A stretch of 50,037 nucleotides of DNA from Actinomycetota bacterium. GTDB lineage: Bacteria; Actinomycetota; CADDZG01; WHSQ01. The stretch spans positions 1 through 50,037 of the forward strand of contig WHSQ01000018.1 of NCBI GenBank assembly GCA_009380005.1, read 5' to 3'. Under the pieces are notes generated by a model. It searched no databases. It was not told the origin of the DNA and saw only the letters and a program-made list of their open reading frames with translations. Position 1 is the first letter of the stretch. Every line of letters begins with the position of its first letter. Both the position numbers and the translations under genes were made by a program. This document shows, piece by piece, positions 49,214 through 50,037 of the stretch.

Positions 49214-49751
49214 TTGAACGAACGGAAGATGCGAGCCGGCTCGACCTCACAGCCTTGGTCGCAGTTCCACAACGTGCTCGGGTTGACGAGCTTCACGCGT
49301 CGTCTCGACATACTGCGGCGGAATTACCTGAATCATCGGTTCGGTCGCGAAGCTTGCTCGCAAGCGCTCGTCGCCGTTGGTCCGAGGCGATCTCCGAATC
49401 TGGGCCGCGGGCACCATCTATGCAATCGGCAGGGTGAACTTCCTGTTCGATCCAAGCCATGGGCCGCACCTCACGGCGGATGCACTGGCGACGCGGATCG
49501 GCGTGGCCAAGTCCACGATGGCGAACAAGGCCAGAGTGATCCTGCAGGCGCTCGATGTGAGCGAATTCGACCTCGAGTTCTCTCGGCGTGAGATCCTCAT
49601 GAGTTCTCCAGTTCCGTGGCTCGTCGAGGTTGACGGCATCATCATGGACGCGAGGGACCTGCCCGACTCCCTGTACGATGAGGCTCGCCGCCGAGGCCTC
49701 ATACCCGATCTGCCTCGAGGTGAGGCCTATAACGGCACCACCCCCCACTAG
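49214..49751 (+). pseudogene. Broken DUF6398-like gene
   Basis: From about 49350 to 49751 one frame encodes LARKRSSPLVRGDLRIWAAG, TIYAIGRVNFLFDPSHGPHL and VAKSTMANKARVIL, which matches DUF6398 (IWAAGxxYAIGRVNFLFD, then SKSTMSNKA), ending at TAG 49751. The same frame is closed by TGA at 49329-49331; the upstream part of the domain is readable only in another frame starting near 49214 (LTSFTRRLDILRRNYLNHRFG). So at least one frameshift separates them. DUF6398 function is unknown. The frameshift position is approximate. Confidence 0.6.
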
Positions 49752-49754
49752 ATC

Positions 49755-49776
49755 GTTGGACGCGCGTTGGACGCGC
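49755..49776. repeat. Tandem 11-bp repeat, left of the second attachment copy
   Basis: GTTGGACGCGC occurs twice in direct tandem (49755-49765, 49766-49776) and is followed by GAGG. The nearly identical tandem GTTGGACACGC is at 49997-50018. The two flank the second 43-bp copy (about 120 and 60 bases away), like arm-type integrase binding sites. No coding role is seen. Confidence 0.55.
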
Positions 49777-49895
49777 GAGGACGAAAAACGACGACGGACC
49801 ACGACAAAGCCCGGCCTCCGAAACCGGCCGTCTACTAGGAAGAACGCCAAGTGCTGGGTAACGGTGCGAAACGACGAAAGGTCCCTCCCAGCGGA

Positions 49896-49938
49896 CTCAT
49901 AACCCGGAGGTCGCGGGTTCAAATCCCGCCCCTGCAAC
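49896..49938 (+). repeat. Attachment site copy 2 (43 bp, tRNA-fMet 3' half)
   Basis: Exact copy of 45043-45085, here followed by CA so that the sequence ends A-CCA, the encoded tRNA end missing from the first copy. No 5' half of a tRNA precedes it, so it is not a gene. The original chromosome end of the tRNA is therefore on the right side of the island. Confidence 0.85.
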
Positions 49939-49996
49939 CAAGAAAGCGCAGGTCAGAGGGCTGAACAGACGTTCGTACCTCTTTCTGTTTCGGCCG

Positions 49997-50018
49997 GTTG
50001 GACACGCGTTGGACACGC
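49997..50018. repeat. Tandem 11-bp repeat, right of the second attachment copy
   Basis: GTTGGACACGC twice in tandem (49997-50007, 50008-50018), followed by GAGC. It differs from the left pair by one base per unit. The last 100 bases of the window otherwise show no gene; a second element or an integrase gene may begin beyond the edge. Confidence 0.55.
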
Positions 50019-50037
50019 GAGCTCGCCACGAGGTCCG

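Larger units (their letters stand above)
45043..49938. mobile_element. Small genomic island (about 4.9 kb) inserted at tRNA-fMet
   Basis: The region is bounded by exact 43-bp direct repeats of the tRNA-fMet 3' half. It contains a truncated methyltransferase, a small secreted protein, a LuxR-type ATPase regulator and a broken DUF6398 gene: a typical accessory mix unlike the housekeeping genes before it. No integrase or excisionase is present inside, so the element is either a remnant or was mobilised by an enzyme encoded outside this window to the right. Integration is inferred from the repeats and the lost CCA end. Confidence 0.75.

Noticed and set aside
49293-49937. Minus-strand 214-codon frame beginning MQGRDLNPRPPGYES
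   Set aside because: The first part is the antisense of the duplicated tRNA end, a classic false gene; the rest is antisense to the DUF6398 remnant.

Overview
The window is a GC-rich, densely packed bacterial chromosome segment whose gene content points to an uncultured member of the Actinomycetota. Markers are a WhiB regulator, a mycobacterial-type 7Fe ferredoxin, a mycoredoxin-like glutaredoxin, a DUF2342 (F420-associated) protein, a luciferase-like flavin/F420 oxidoreductase, UPF0182 and PucR. An mreB gene without mreC/mreD beside it and a split MetE suggest a deep-branching class; I cannot name it from sequence alone. TGA is used as a normal stop in many genes here, so the code is standard.

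Layout. 1-2209: end of a 2-oxoacid dehydrogenase E1 alpha, E1 beta and lipA. 2388-4135: a stand-alone receiver convergent with a PLP group II decarboxylase. 4387-8226: 7Fe ferredoxin, an SH3-like small protein, 2-oxoacid:ferredoxin oxidoreductase korAB and a small acidic protein. 8352-13467: a TPP enzyme, tldD/tldE, a small membrane protein and an ErpA-type Fe-S carrier, closed by a terminator. 13566-15698: a SAM-I riboswitch with a readable terminator/antiterminator controlling two adjacent genes for the N and C halves of MetE. 15825-17319: a TPP riboswitch controlling an NCS1 transporter. 17323-20023: zinc ribbon, degenerate receiver, WhiB, a repeat-built histone-like protein and glutamate formiminotransferase.

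20043-30857: DUF302 and PucR; a phosphodiesterase; a CitE-like lyase with an acyl-CoA dehydrogenase; CBS, LLM, a TatA-zinc ribbon fusion, an alcohol dehydrogenase, a mycoredoxin, then a rhodanese-MoeB gene interrupted by one in-frame TGA exactly where the family has a conserved cysteine, followed by a SECIS-like hairpin; and a metallophosphoesterase. 30854-33381 (minus): a LarA-like racemase and DUF2342. 33414-37491: an epimerase, an Arg-rich membrane-anchored protein, mreB and a PDZ-Lon protease. 37531-42022: a large histidine kinase, a FecR-like lipoprotein and a receiver. 42046-44904: UPF0182.

45011-49938 is a small genomic island at an initiator tRNA-Met gene. The 3' 43 bases of the tRNA are repeated exactly at the far end, where the copy is followed by an encoded CCA that the intact tRNA lacks. 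The interval holds a truncated DNA methyltransferase, a small secreted protein, a large LuxR-type ATPase regulator and a broken DUF6398 gene, but no integrase; tandem 11-bp repeats flank the far copy.

Most interesting: (1) the possible selenocysteine MoeB; (2) split MetE under a fully legible SAM-I switch; (3) the tRNA-fMet island; (4) a 16-bp palindrome filling the spacer of the whiB promoter.
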